From the NCBI GenBank assembly GCA_965247255.1, contig CBDFGS010000009.1, forward strand, positions 372,001 through 436,000: a DNA stretch of 64,000 bases, written 5' to 3'. Each line of letters opens with the position of its first letter. Positions within the stretch are counted from its first letter, which is position 1. A program made the position numbers and the translations under genes. Below, piece after piece: positions 1 through 8,437 of the stretch. The notes beneath the pieces were generated by a model. It was not told the origin of the DNA, did no database searches, and was given only the letters and a program-made list of their open reading frames with translations. Origin of the DNA: CBDFGS01 sp965247255. Lineage in GTDB: Bacteria; Chloroflexota; Dehalococcoidia; Lucifugimonadales; CAUZJF01.

Positions 1-225
1 GGTCGTGCGGAGTTCGCGCTGGTACTGCCGGAGACGGGGCCGGATGAAGCTTACGCCTTGGGTCACCGCGTCCAGATGAAGGCGGAGTGGCAGTTTACGA
101 CGAGCATTGGTGTCGCTTGCTTTCCCAAGGACGGCGGGAAACCCGGAGGCCTGATCGATGCCGCGCGCGCGGGCGTCCGGGCCAACAACGAGGCCCGCGG
201 GCCGCAGCTCCCGCCACATCAGTAG
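1..225 (+). CDS. C-terminal end of a GGDEF (diguanylate cyclase-type) domain protein, partial
   Basis: The reading frame is open from the first base and ends at TAG 223-225; the start lies outside the window. The 74 visible residues match the second half of a GGDEF domain: G-R-A-E-F-A-L-V-L-P at the signature position, then the late block TTSIGVACFP and a final helix IDAARAGVRAN. The signature reads GRAEF instead of GGDEF/GGEEF, so the second Gly and the acidic residue needed for metal and GTP binding are gone. The domain is therefore probably not an active cyclase and may serve as a GTP- or protein-binding module. The next gene, for a PhnD-like lipoprotein, follows after about 85 bp on the same strand, and a hybrid kinase follows that. 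Confidence 0.75.
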   Translation, partial: GRAEFALVLPETGPDEAYALGHRVQMKAEWQFTTSIGVACFPKDGGKPGGLIDAARAGVRANNEARGPQLPPHQ

Positions 226-309
226 GCGCGAGGAGGCGAACCGTCCCTGCACGTTTGCTGGAACCCCCTACTCAGCCGAGCATGAAAAGCGCGTCGAAGG
301 AGGTGTCGA

Positions 310-1285
310 ATGAGAGAGTGGATCAGTGGCGTCCGCAGCGTGGCGTCGTGGTTGCTGATATCTGGGCTGTTCAGTCTCGTCCTGCTATCGGCGGCCGCGT
401 GCGGGGCCACACCGCCTCCATTCGCGTCTCCCTTCGCTGCGCTGCCTACCCCCGAGAATGCGCAGGTCATAACCCTCGGCGATATCGATCCCGACGAGCC
501 TGCAAAGAAGATCAGGCGCTTCAAGCCCCTCGCGGACTACCTCGCAGAGCACCTGCAGGAGTTCGGGGTCCGAGAGGGGCGCGTTGTGATCGCGCGTGAC
601 ATCGATGAGATGCAGCACATGATGTTTAGTGGCGAAGTCGACCTCTATTTCGACAGCCCGTTTCCGGCCCTGGCTGTTCAGGAGCGGTCAGGTTCAAGCT
701 TGATTCTGCGCCGGTCAAAAGGGGGGTATCCCACCTATTGGAGCACCTATGTGGCGCGAAAGGGGGACGGAGTATCAAGGGCCGAGGACCTTCTGGGGAA
801 CGTGATCGCCTTCGAGAAGCGCCATTCAACATCGGGGTTCCTCCTCCCCGCCGCGACCCTTATCCAGCGGGGTTTCAAGCTAAGAGAGGTGGAAGGCTTA
901 CAGGCCACGGTTGCGCCTGACGAAATAGGGTACGTATTCTCCGAGGACGAGCAGAACACATTCGAGCTCGTGCGGCGAGGCCTGGTGGCGGGTGGCGCCG
1001 TATCCAATCAGGACTACGAAGAGTTACCAGCCGCCTGGGCTTTGGAGATCACGGCCTTCGATCGTACGATGTCGATTCCCAGGCAGCTGGTCTCAGCGCG
1101 CCCGGGTCTCCCGCCCCCAACTCACCACGAAGATCCAGCGGTTGCTAATGGAGCTCGACCAGTCGGTGGAGGGCCGGGCGTTGCTCAAAAGCGCCCGGGA
1201 CAGCAAGTTCGACGCGCTGTCCGCGGGAGTTCAGGCCCGGCTGGATGGCTTCAAGGAGCTGATGAGCCTGGTCAAAGAGCACTGA
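310..1285 (+). pseudogene. PhnD-like phosphate/phosphonate-type substrate-binding lipoprotein, frameshifted near the C-terminus
   Basis: The ATG at 310 opens a lipoprotein: basic start, hydrophobic segment, then SAAAC as a lipobox with the Cys at about residue 34. The following ~240 residues look like a PhnD-type periplasmic binding protein (TLGDIDPDEPAKKIRRFKPL, DLYFDSPFPALAV, IAFEKRHSTSGFLLPA). After RQLVSARPGL the frame turns into low-quality Pro/Gly/Arg sequence and runs on to 1302. The frame one base over instead continues the family's C-terminus (QLTTKIQRLLMEL, GRALLKSA, FDALSAG) and stops at 1285, 7 bp before the kinase gene. The switch falls in the C-rich run near 1105-1120, so either one C was gained or this is an assembly or sequencing error. 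The position next to a sensor kinase suggests that it presents a ligand to the kinase rather than serving transport; no permease genes are nearby. Confidence 0.75.
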
Positions 1286-1292
1286 CCGTATT

Positions 1293-3263
1293 GTGTATTT
1301 GATGATGCAGGGGCGGGGTTGGTTTCGACTCAGCATCGCCTGGATCCTGACGCTAAGCATGGTCTTCGTCGTGGCGACACTGATGGTCGTGACCACCTTG
1401 CTCGATATCCGCCGTGCAAACACCCTCTTTCAAAACGAGATGCAGGAGCACGGCTTTCTCCTCGCCAATACGCTCAACGACGTGCTCGCCGACTCCCTCT
1501 ACTTCGTTGATATAGACAAGATATACGACATCGCGGTTATCGTGAGCGGCCAGCCCGGTATCGTCTACGTTCAGGTTATAGGCCCCGACGGCGAGATACT
1601 CGTAGACACCAGACAAGGCAAGTATTCGGTGGGTACCGTCGAAGACGGATGGGTGCTCAGGGCACTCCACGGTCGCGACATCGCCAGCCGCGTTGGCGAC
1701 GATCGGTTAGAGGTTACCACGGCGATACAGACCGGGACGCAGCTCGTCGGCGGCGTTCGCATCGCATTTAGCCAAACGCCGCTACACGGGAGCATTAGAG
1801 CGCTTGGCCTGGAGCGGCTCCGACAGGGTATTGCGCTTCTTATCGTTGCTGTGGTGCTCGCTTCGTCGTTGGCCCAATACTTCACCCGGCCACTCAGCCG
1901 CCTCGTAAAGGGCACGCAGAGGGTGGCTAAGGGCGACTACGATTTCGAGGCCGCGGGCGGTGAGGTCGGCGAGATCGGAGAGCTGGCGGTCGCATTCGAC
2001 GAGATGACCAAGGCCCTTCGAACGTCGAGGACCACGCTCGAAGAACGTAGCTCAGAGCTACGGGCCGCATATGAACAGCTCTTGTCGGAATCGACGGAGC
2101 GCGAGAAACTCGAACAGCAATTCCTTCAGGCGCAGAAGTTCGAGGCGATGGGCCAGCTTGCCGGAGGCGTGGCCCACGATTTCAACAACCTGCTGACTCC
2201 GATACTCGGCTACACACAGCTGGCGATGAAGAAGGCGCCGCCCTCGGAATGGCGACTGCGCGACGACTTGCAGGAGGTCCAGAGGGCCGCGGAGAGCGCC
2301 TCACAGCTGACGACGCAGCTGCTGACCTTCTCCCGCCACCAGGTCATCGAGCCCAGAGTCATCGACGTAAACGCCCTGACTCTGGACATGGACAGGATGT
2401 TGAGGCGGCTCATCGGGGAAGATATCGAGCTCGTTACGATACTCGCCCCGGAGACGTGGCCTGTCAAGGCGGACTCGGGACAGATGCAGCAGGTGCTGGT
2501 CAACCTTGCCGTAAACGCCCGCGACGCGATGCCGAGGGGCGGCAAGCTGATCATCGAGACGTCCAACGTCGTTATCGACGCGGCAACCCCCAAGGCGCCC
2601 TCAAGCGTTCGGCCCAGAAAGCATGTGCTGCTGGCTGTCCGTGACACCGGCGTTGGAATGACGCCCGAGGTGAAGTCCAGAATCTTCGAGCCGTTTTTCA
2701 CCACCAAAGAGGAGGGTAGAGGCACCGGACTGGGACTCTCCACCTGCTACGGCATCGTGGCGCAGACCGGAGGACATATCTCAGTCGAAAGCGATCCGGG
2801 CAGCGGCGCCACGTTCAGAATCTACCTGCCGAAAGCTACCGGGTCCACTGTGATACGTTTGGAAAAGATGGACCCTAAGACCTCAGCGGGCGGAGTCGAG
2901 AAGGTCCTTCTGGTCGAAGACGAGCCATCGGTGCGAAGGATCTCCTCTCGCGTACTGCGGGAGCAGGGTTACGCGGTCCTGGAGGCGGCCAACGGGGTCC
3001 AGGCGCTCAGCTTAGCGAAGCAGGACTCCAACCGCGATCTGCGACTGCTGCTAACGGACGTCGTCATGCCGCTGATGGACGGCACTGAGTTGGCGACGCA
3101 GCTGAAGGCCACACTCCCTGATATACGAGTACTCTTCGTATCAGGGTACACAGATGATCGAATTGACCGCCTCGATTCGCTCGCAAGCGGCACAGGCTTC
3201 GTGGCGAAGCCCTTCACCCCCGACGCCCTGGCGAACAAGGTGCGGGAGATGTTGGACAGCTAA
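1293..3263 (+). CDS. Membrane-bound hybrid sensor histidine kinase with C-terminal receiver domain
   Basis: The 656-residue protein has a membrane helix at about 12-35, an extracytoplasmic sensing region of about 145 residues, a second helix near 178-198, a HAMP linker (TRPLSRLVKGTQRVAKGDYD), a coiled coil, and the kinase core. The H-box is VAHDFNNLLTPILGY with the phospho-accepting His at about residue 295. Then come the N-box (NLAVNARDAMPRGG), G-boxes (DTGVGM, GTGLGLSTC) and a receiver domain with LLLTDVVMPLMDG, Asp about 589. HDFNN is typical of kinases that relay within themselves to a fused receiver. The start given is GTG 1293; ATG 1302 or 1305 in the same frame is equally possible. It begins 7 bp after the PhnD-like gene, so both are probably one operon. 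No separate output regulator is adjacent. Confidence 0.9.
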   Translation: MYLMMQGRGWFRLSIAWILTLSMVFVVATLMVVTTLLDIRRANTLFQNEMQEHGFLLANTLNDVLADSLYFVDIDKIYDIAVIVSGQPGIVYVQVIGPDGEILVDTRQGKYSVGTVEDGWVLRALHGRDIASRVGDDRLEVTTAIQTGTQLVGGVRIAFSQTPLHGSIRALGLERLRQGIALLIVAVVLASSLAQYFTRPLSRLVKGTQRVAKGDYDFEAAGGEVGEIGELAVAFDEMTKALRTSRTTLEERSSELRAAYEQLLSESTEREKLEQQFLQAQKFEAMGQLAGGVAHDFNNLLTPILGYTQLAMKKAPPSEWRLRDDLQEVQRAAESASQLTTQLLTFSRHQVIEPRVIDVNALTLDMDRMLRRLIGEDIELVTILAPETWPVKADSGQMQQVLVNLAVNARDAMPRGGKLIIETSNVVIDAATPKAPSSVRPRKHVLLAVRDTGVGMTPEVKSRIFEPFFTTKEEGRGTGLGLSTCYGIVAQTGGHISVESDPGSGATFRIYLPKATGSTVIRLEKMDPKTSAGGVEKVLLVEDEPSVRRISSRVLREQGYAVLEAANGVQALSLAKQDSNRDLRLLLTDVVMPLMDGTELATQLKATLPDIRVLFVSGYTDDRIDRLDSLASGTGFVAKPFTPDALANKVREMLDS

Positions 3264-3333
3264 CAAGGCCACCCTACCTGAGTCTCGTCCGGCCTCACTC
3301 GCCAATCAACGCGCGGCGCCATCAGCGTGTTTC

Positions 3334-3369
3334 TGTCGTGCTGAGGAGTCCCCGACGAAGCATCTGGGG
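3334..3369 (-). repeat. Dispersed 36-bp repeat, family B copy 1
   Basis: Read on the minus strand this is CCCCAGATGCTTCGTCGG followed by GGACTCCTCAGCACGACA. It matches the plus-strand copies at 26542, 33500 and 33628 at most positions. It is not itself a hairpin. It lies in the 347-bp gap between the kinase gene and glyQS, where I see no gene. Confidence 0.8.
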
Positions 3370-3528
3370 ACTCGGCCCGCCCTGCGGTACGCGCCGACAA
3401 CATGGATCACTCCAAACTCATTGCTTCGCTGAGGGAGACATCGGTCTGCCGCACGGCTAGCAAACAACAAACAAAGGTGACGCTATTGTCCCTACCTACT
3501 CGCAGCCCCTTACGTCGGGCGCCGATTT

Positions 3529-3557
3529 TTGACTAACGACCGGCGACTTGCTACCTT
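3529..3557 (+). promoter_or_regulatory. Putative sigma70-type promoter of glyQS
   Basis: TTGACT (3529-3534), a 17-bp spacer and TACCTT (3552-3557) lie about 55 bp ahead of the glyQS start. The -35 is strong and the -10 weaker. No T-box-like leader is evident in the short transcript that would result. Confidence 0.4.
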
Positions 3558-3610
3558 TGCCCTGCGCGATTCTTTCCTACCTCCTCTCCCTTCCACAGGA
3601 GAGGAATGAG

Positions 3611-4966
3611 GTGAGGGTGACAAAACAAGAGACCACCGTCGACCTGAGCACTATCGTGTCCCTCTGTAAGCGCAGGGGGTTCCTGTTCCAGAGCAGCGAG
3701 ATCTACGGCGGGCTGGCCAGCACCTACGACTACGGGCCTCTGGGGGTCGAGCTCAAAAACAACGTCAAGGCCGCGTGGTGGCGGACGTTTGTCTGGGGCC
3801 GCGACGACATGGTCGGGCTCGACGCCTCTATTCTTATGCACCCGGACGTATGGCGCGCCAGCGGCCACGTCGAAAACTTTAACGATCCCCTTGTGGAGTG
3901 CAGGAACTGCCACCAGCGGTTTCGCGAGGACCTTCTGGTCGACCTCTCCAGGTGCCCGGCATGCGATGCGGCGGAGTCGTTCACCGAGCCGCGCATGTTC
4001 AACTTGATGTTCAGGACCTTCCTGGGCCCCGTCGAAGACGAGGCCAGTTCTACGTACCTGCGCCCCGAGACCGCTCAGGGCATATTCGTCGACTTTGACA
4101 GCGTGCTCACCGCGACCCGCCGAAAGCTCCCTTTCGGCATCGCCCAGATCGGCAAGGCCTTTCGGAACGAGATTACCACTGGCAACTTCATCTTCCGCAC
4201 CCGCGAGTTCGAGATTATGGAGCTCGAGTACTTTGTGAAGCCCGGCGAGGACGACGACTCGCACAAGCGATGGACCGACGAGAGCATGCGATGGTACACG
4301 GGCCTCGGCATCTCCGAGGAGAGACTTCGGCTGCGGCAGCACGAGGCCGACGAGCTAGCACACTACTCTAAGGCGACATCGGATATCGAGTACCAATTCC
4401 CGTGGGGCTGGGGAGAGATCAACGGGGTAGCGAACCGCACGGACTTCGACCTGCGCGCCCACTCGGAGAAGAGCGGCGAGCAGCTCACCTACTTCGACGA
4501 CGACAGCAAAGAGCACATAACGCCCTACGTGATCGAGCCGACGTTCGGCGTGGACAGGGCGGTGCTGGCGTTCCTCGTGGATGCGTACACCGAAGAGGAG
4601 GCCCCCACCGCGAAGGGCGGCGCCGACCGGCGCGTCCTCCTGAAGCTCCACCCTGCCCTCGCTCCGGTCAAAGTCGCCGTGCTCCCCCTCAGCCGCAACG
4701 AACGCCTGGTCCCCCTGGCGCGCGAGGTCCACGACGCCGTCCGCAGCTCGGGCGCCGTCAACGGCCTGGTGCAGTACGACGACGCCCAGAGTATCGGCAG
4801 GCGCTACAGGCGCCAGGACGAGGTGGGCACGCCGCTCTGCGTCACGGTAGACTTCGACTCGCTCGACGACAAGGCCGTCACGATACGCGAGCGAGACTCC
4901 ATGGCCCAGGTACGGGTGCCGATATCCGACCTGGTAGCCGAGATAGCCGGGCGCTTGGCTGGCTGA
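3611..4966 (+). CDS. glyQS: Glycyl-tRNA synthetase (single-chain alpha2 type)
   Basis: This cytoplasmic enzyme charges tRNA-Gly with glycine. The ~451-residue length and the sequence fit the homodimeric bacterial/eukaryotic type, not the alpha/beta heterotetramer. Visible family blocks include GLASTYDYGPLG near the N-terminus, a Zn-binding insertion with two CxxC pairs (CRNC...CPAC), FNLMFRTFLGP, LRPETAQGIFVDF (motif 2 region), GIAQIGKAFRNEI and REFEIMELEYFV. The anticodon-binding domain at the end has KVAVLPLSRNERLVPLA and SIGRRYRRQDEVGTPLCVTVD. The frame is open upstream to 3548, but GTG 3611 is chosen because AGGAGAGG sits 6 bp before it and the family starts here; GTG 3617 is the alternative. 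The hairpin CTCCTCTCCC-ttccaca-GGAGAGG just upstream belongs to the CTCTCC repeat class and may hide the SD. Confidence 0.95.
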   Translation: MRVTKQETTVDLSTIVSLCKRRGFLFQSSEIYGGLASTYDYGPLGVELKNNVKAAWWRTFVWGRDDMVGLDASILMHPDVWRASGHVENFNDPLVECRNCHQRFREDLLVDLSRCPACDAAESFTEPRMFNLMFRTFLGPVEDEASSTYLRPETAQGIFVDFDSVLTATRRKLPFGIAQIGKAFRNEITTGNFIFRTREFEIMELEYFVKPGEDDDSHKRWTDESMRWYTGLGISEERLRLRQHEADELAHYSKATSDIEYQFPWGWGEINGVANRTDFDLRAHSEKSGEQLTYFDDDSKEHITPYVIEPTFGVDRAVLAFLVDAYTEEEAPTAKGGADRRVLLKLHPALAPVKVAVLPLSRNERLVPLAREVHDAVRSSGAVNGLVQYDDAQSIGRRYRRQDEVGTPLCVTVDFDSLDDKAVTIRERDSMAQVRVPISDLVAEIAGRLAG

Positions 4967-5004
4967 AACCCCCTACCACCATCTGTGGGCGTTCTCAGCC
5001 ACGG

Positions 5005-5013
5005 TGCTATACT
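5005..5013 (+). promoter_or_regulatory. Putative extended -10 promoter (TGcTATACT)
   Basis: TG at 5005-5006 followed one base later by TATACT (5008-5013) makes an extended -10 element. Transcription would begin about 12 bp before the ATG at 5031, giving a very short leader. There is no convincing -35. Confidence 0.4.
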
Positions 5014-5030
5014 AGCTCCATAGGTTTCCT

Positions 5031-5390
5031 ATGGGCCAGACATTAGTCAATCTGCGAATATATGGGCCGAAGGGAAGCGCCGAAGTCGAGGCGCTCGCGG
5101 ACACCCCCGCCACATTCACGGAGCTCTCCAGCTCGGCTGTCGACGAGGCGGGCCTCGAGACGGCATATGAGACCGCGGTGGCGCTGGCCGACGGCGGGAC
5201 GATTACCCGCCCACTAGCTCTGGCCGACGTCGAGATCGATGGAGTTCGCCGGCCTGTCCTCATTGCCGTCGACGAAGACGAGGGGAGCGCCCTGGTTGGA
5301 TACACGACTTTGGAGACACTGGGCTTCAAGGTCACCACCGTCACACACGCACTAGAGCCCGAGGCCGCAATCGAGCTGCCAAGCGCGTGA
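5031..5390 (+). CDS. Aspartyl-protease-fold small protein with altered catalytic motif
   Basis: The 119-residue soluble protein resembles the small clan AA (retropepsin-like) aspartyl protease family of bacteria and archaea: an N-terminal beta strand, ALADTPATFTEL at the active-site position (about residues 22-33), and the late block LVGYTTLETLGFKV that corresponds to the family's LLGxxxLExLGL. The catalytic DTG/DSG triad reads DTP here, so the Gly that shapes the fireman's grip is replaced by Pro; catalysis is doubtful. No signal peptide is seen. The next gene starts about 24 bp after it, so the two may be cotranscribed. Family recognition is by pattern only. Confidence 0.6.
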   Translation: MGQTLVNLRIYGPKGSAEVEALADTPATFTELSSSAVDEAGLETAYETAVALADGGTITRPLALADVEIDGVRRPVLIAVDEDEGSALVGYTTLETLGFKVTTVTHALEPEAAIELPSA

Positions 5391-5414
5391 TATGCCGGCG
5401 AGAGCAATAGTGCC

Positions 5415-6317
5415 GTGGCGTGGGACCCGCGGGATGCGACGCCGTTTTCAGAGCAGCCTACAAGCGCGGTTCCGGACCTCTTACGTTTTGTTGCATGGCT
5501 CCTGGCCGCGTCGTTCATCCTCATCGGCACCTGCTTCGCGGGGCTACTTGTCTGGGTCGCCGCTTCGACGGCGGACTCGGCCGGGGTCGCCGACGAGTTC
5601 CTCACCTCCATCGAAGAGGGACGCATAGACAACGCATACTCGCTCACCGCGCAAGACTTTCGGACAAAACGCGACAGCGACCAGTTCGCCGCGTTCGTCT
5701 TGAGCATCGAGCTGGACAGACACCAGGTGGAGCCGTGGGCGAGCCGCCCCCTGGATGGTGAAGTCCAGACCTGGTACCGAGGCACTGTCACCGACTCCAG
5801 CGGGGTACTGCTTCCGTATACGCTCGAGCTGGTCAAAGAAGAGGACCTTTGGAGAGTCAGGTCGTTTTCAAGCCGCGGGTGGCTTCTCCCCAAAGGGGAT
5901 GAGCTGCATCTCCTTATGAGAGAGACCATGCGTGATTTCTCCCGCGCCGTGCAGGACAAGGACTTCTCGAGGTTCTTCGAGGGCATGTCCATCGCACGTA
6001 AGCTCGTAATCACACCCGCGCACTTCCAGGGCGTCTTCCAGCACCTGATCGACGACGAGGTCGACTTCAGCTCGACGGTAGGCGTCGATGCGGTCCTTTA
6101 TGCGCCTGCCAGGATAGACCCTACGGCTTTCGGCTCCGCCACGCAGGACGTTCTGTTCGTCGAGGGATATTTCCCATACGAGCCGCTGCCATCGGCCACC
6201 GGCGACGCTCGCCTGGCTCGGCAGGTCCCCTTCTTCTTTCGCTACGTGCGGGAAGAGGACGCCTGGAAACTCTGGCAGCTATGGATTGGCTTGCCGTCCA
6301 CGAGGGGGGATGCGTAG
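5415..6317 (+). CDS. Membrane-anchored protein with two NTF2-like (DUF4878-type) extracytoplasmic domains, function unknown
   Basis: The GTG start gives a protein of 300 residues with a Pro/Ser N-terminus, one membrane helix at about residues 25-50, and an outer region. The block FLTSIEEGRIDNAYSLTAQDFR (about 60-82) is the usual start of a DUF4878/NTF2-like domain; a second, similar unit seems to begin at LMRETMRDFSRAVQDKDFSRFF (about 165-187). This fold often binds small ligands or stabilises surface complexes. No catalytic residues can be pointed to. It follows the aspartyl-protease-like gene closely and precedes sbcD by about 70 bp. Confidence 0.6.
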   Translation: MAWDPRDATPFSEQPTSAVPDLLRFVAWLLAASFILIGTCFAGLLVWVAASTADSAGVADEFLTSIEEGRIDNAYSLTAQDFRTKRDSDQFAAFVLSIELDRHQVEPWASRPLDGEVQTWYRGTVTDSSGVLLPYTLELVKEEDLWRVRSFSSRGWLLPKGDELHLLMRETMRDFSRAVQDKDFSRFFEGMSIARKLVITPAHFQGVFQHLIDDEVDFSSTVGVDAVLYAPARIDPTAFGSATQDVLFVEGYFPYEPLPSATGDARLARQVPFFFRYVREEDAWKLWQLWIGLPSTRGDA

Positions 6318-6386
6318 TACCCCGAGGCCCACCCGGTGGCATGAAGCACCTTCAGCGGCCGAATGGCGGCGCTAGCAGAGGCTGAT

Positions 6387-7619
6387 ATGCGAATACTACA
6401 CTTCAGCGACGTCCACATAGGCGTCGAGAACTATGGCAAGCTCGATCCGGATACCGGGCTGTCGACGCGGCTGCTCGATTTTCTCGCCGCCTTCGACGAA
6501 GTCGTCTCCTACGCCGTCGATGACAAAGTCGACCTAGTTCTCTTCTGCGGCGACGCCTACAAGAGCCGGGACCCTACCCAGACCCACCAGCGAGAGTTCG
6601 CCAGGCGGATCGCCAGGTTGTCCTCGGCGGGCGTGCCCGTGTTCCTACTGGTGGGAAACCACGACGTGCCCACCGTCGCCAGCCGGGCGTCGGCCCTGGA
6701 GATATTCCCCACCCTCGACGTGCGGAACATCTATACGGGAGAGACCCTGACCACCTACCGAGTTCCTACAAGAGATGGGGTCCTCCAGATCGTGGCCCTG
6801 CCCTGGATAAGACGCAGCACCTTCCTGGCGCGCGAGGACACGCAGGGGCTCAACGCAGAGGAAATCAACGAGGCGATTCAGCGACGCCTGTCTGAGGCGA
6901 TACGCCTGGAGGCCCGGCAGCTCGACGCCGGGCTACCAGCCGTGTTCGCCGGCCACGTCTCCGTCGGCGGGGCCACGACAGGCTCGGAGCAGTCGATGAT
7001 GCTTGGAAGGGACCACGTGCTCCTCAAGAGCGAGGTAGCCCTGCCGCAGTTCGACTACGTGGCACTCGGACACATCCACCGGCACCAGGTGCTTGACCGC
7101 GAGCCGCACGTCGTGTACTCCGGCAGCCTTCAACGGGTGGACTTCGGGGAGGAGCAGGACGATAAGGGCTTTTGCGTAATCGAAATCGACCGCGCGGCGC
7201 CGCGCGGGAGCAGGGTCACTGGGTTCGAATTCAAGCGCGTGGAGGCGCGGCGTTTCCTCACCATCAAAGTTGAGCTGCGGCGCGGAGACCTCGACCCCAC
7301 AGGCACGGTAATTAGCGCGATTCCGACTGAGGACGTTCGAGACGCTATCGTAAGGGTCCTGATCGAGCTCCCCGGGGAGTTGGAGGGACACCTCAGGGAG
7401 GCGGACATCAGGAACGCGCTCTCCGAAGCGCACTTCGTCGCCTCGATCTCCAAAGAGGTGACCGATGAGCACCGGGCGCGTCTGGGAAGCAGCTACACCC
7501 AGGTACTCGAGCCGCGGGAGGCGCTGAAGCTCTACCTCGAGAGCCGAGAGGTGCCGGCAGACCGCGCCGAAGTGCTGATGAAGCATGCCGCTGAACTCTT
7601 GGAGGAGGACCCGGGTTAG
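6387..7619 (+). CDS. sbcD: Exonuclease SbcD-like (Mre11 family) DNA repair nuclease
   Basis: The product is a metallophosphoesterase of about 410 residues that, with the SbcC ATPase, trims hairpins and broken DNA ends. All metal-binding motifs are present in order: DVH (residues 8-10), GDAYKSRDP (about 55), GNHD (about 89-92), GHVSVGG (about 190) and GHIHRHQ (about 228). The capping domain fills the C-terminal third. The frame is open 24 bp further up, but ATG 6387 is preferred because it begins exactly at the family start MRILHFSDVHIG and has AGAGG ahead. The usual partner sbcC is not adjacent: the next gene is an unrelated thioredoxin lipoprotein, so SbcC must be encoded elsewhere. Confidence 0.85.
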   Translation: MRILHFSDVHIGVENYGKLDPDTGLSTRLLDFLAAFDEVVSYAVDDKVDLVLFCGDAYKSRDPTQTHQREFARRIARLSSAGVPVFLLVGNHDVPTVASRASALEIFPTLDVRNIYTGETLTTYRVPTRDGVLQIVALPWIRRSTFLAREDTQGLNAEEINEAIQRRLSEAIRLEARQLDAGLPAVFAGHVSVGGATTGSEQSMMLGRDHVLLKSEVALPQFDYVALGHIHRHQVLDREPHVVYSGSLQRVDFGEEQDDKGFCVIEIDRAAPRGSRVTGFEFKRVEARRFLTIKVELRRGDLDPTGTVISAIPTEDVRDAIVRVLIELPGELEGHLREADIRNALSEAHFVASISKEVTDEHRARLGSSYTQVLEPREALKLYLESREVPADRAEVLMKHAAELLEEDPG

Positions 7620-7709
7620 CTCCCACTTGCATCCGTTCCCGACCAGGAGCATCCAATTGTTAAGTGTGGCGTTCTAACAATACGCGAACGAGATGGGTGG
7701 GAGGGTTTC

Positions 7710-8384
7710 GTGGGTAGATTGAGAATTGAGCTGGATAACGTAGTCCCCGCACGGGTGCGGGCGCGCTTGCCGCTGAGACCCCTTGTAGCAGCGGTCGCCG
7801 GACTATTTGTGCTCGCTGCCTGCTCCGGCGGCGTTGACGAGCCACCGGCGGCAGCGGCGGGCTCGCCGGCGACCAACGGAGCGAGCGGCGCTGCTGTTGG
7901 AGACGCTGGGCCTGCGGCGGGAGTCGTGGCGGGCGTTGTATCTCGAGCCCCCGATGCCAGCCCCGACTTTGAGCTTGCGCTGTTTAGCAACGACAACCAC
8001 GAGGCAGGGGAGCAGCTCAAGCTTTCCGATCTCGCGGGCCGGCCCGTACTGGTGAACTTCTGGTTCCCTTCCTGCCCGCCTTGCCGCCTGGAGATGCCCG
8101 ACTTTGAGAAGGCTTTCCAGACCCACAAGGGCAACGGCGTGGAGTTCATTGGTGTTCAGATACTCGGTTTCGACTCCATCGAGGACGGTCAGGAGTTCGT
8201 CAACGAGTTCGGTATCAACTACGCCATCGGGCCCGACGCTGACGGCTCGATCTTGAAGGATTACAGCGTCAGCAACTTCCCGACGACTTTCTTCCTCGAC
8301 GCCCAGCACAAAGAGGTGCGAAAGTGGGCCGGCCCACTGAACGAGGCTAAGCTAGAGGAGCTTATCCAGGAACTGCTACAATAG
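7710..8384 (+). CDS. TlpA/ResA-type thioredoxin-like lipoprotein
   Basis: The 224-residue protein begins at GTG 7710 after a GGGAGGG ribosome site. A basic N-terminus and hydrophobic stretch lead to VLAACS, a clear lipobox with Cys about 33, followed by an Ala/Gly/Pro-rich linker to about residue 75. The rest is a TlpA-like thioredoxin domain: VLVNFWFPSCPPCRLEMPDF with redox Cys at about 122 and 125, then IGVQILGFDS and the cis-Pro region VSNFPTTFFLD. It probably sits on the outer face of the membrane and reduces disulfides, for example in cytochrome c maturation, but no ccm/res genes are near. A CopD-like membrane protein follows after 53 bp. Confidence 0.85.
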   Translation: MGRLRIELDNVVPARVRARLPLRPLVAAVAGLFVLAACSGGVDEPPAAAAGSPATNGASGAAVGDAGPAAGVVAGVVSRAPDASPDFELALFSNDNHEAGEQLKLSDLAGRPVLVNFWFPSCPPCRLEMPDFEKAFQTHKGNGVEFIGVQILGFDSIEDGQEFVNEFGINYAIGPDADGSILKDYSVSNFPTTFFLDAQHKEVRKWAGPLNEAKLEELIQELLQ

Positions 8385-8437
8385 CTCACGGGTCCGTAGC
8401 GCGGCCCGATTAGGGCGGCTTACCCCCACGGAGCCGG

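Noticed and set aside
3264..3528. A T-box leader or tRNA gene ahead of glyQS
   Set aside because: No T-box sequence (TGGNACCGCG-like) or tRNA cloverleaf pattern was found; the stretch holds only a family B repeat and a probable promoter.
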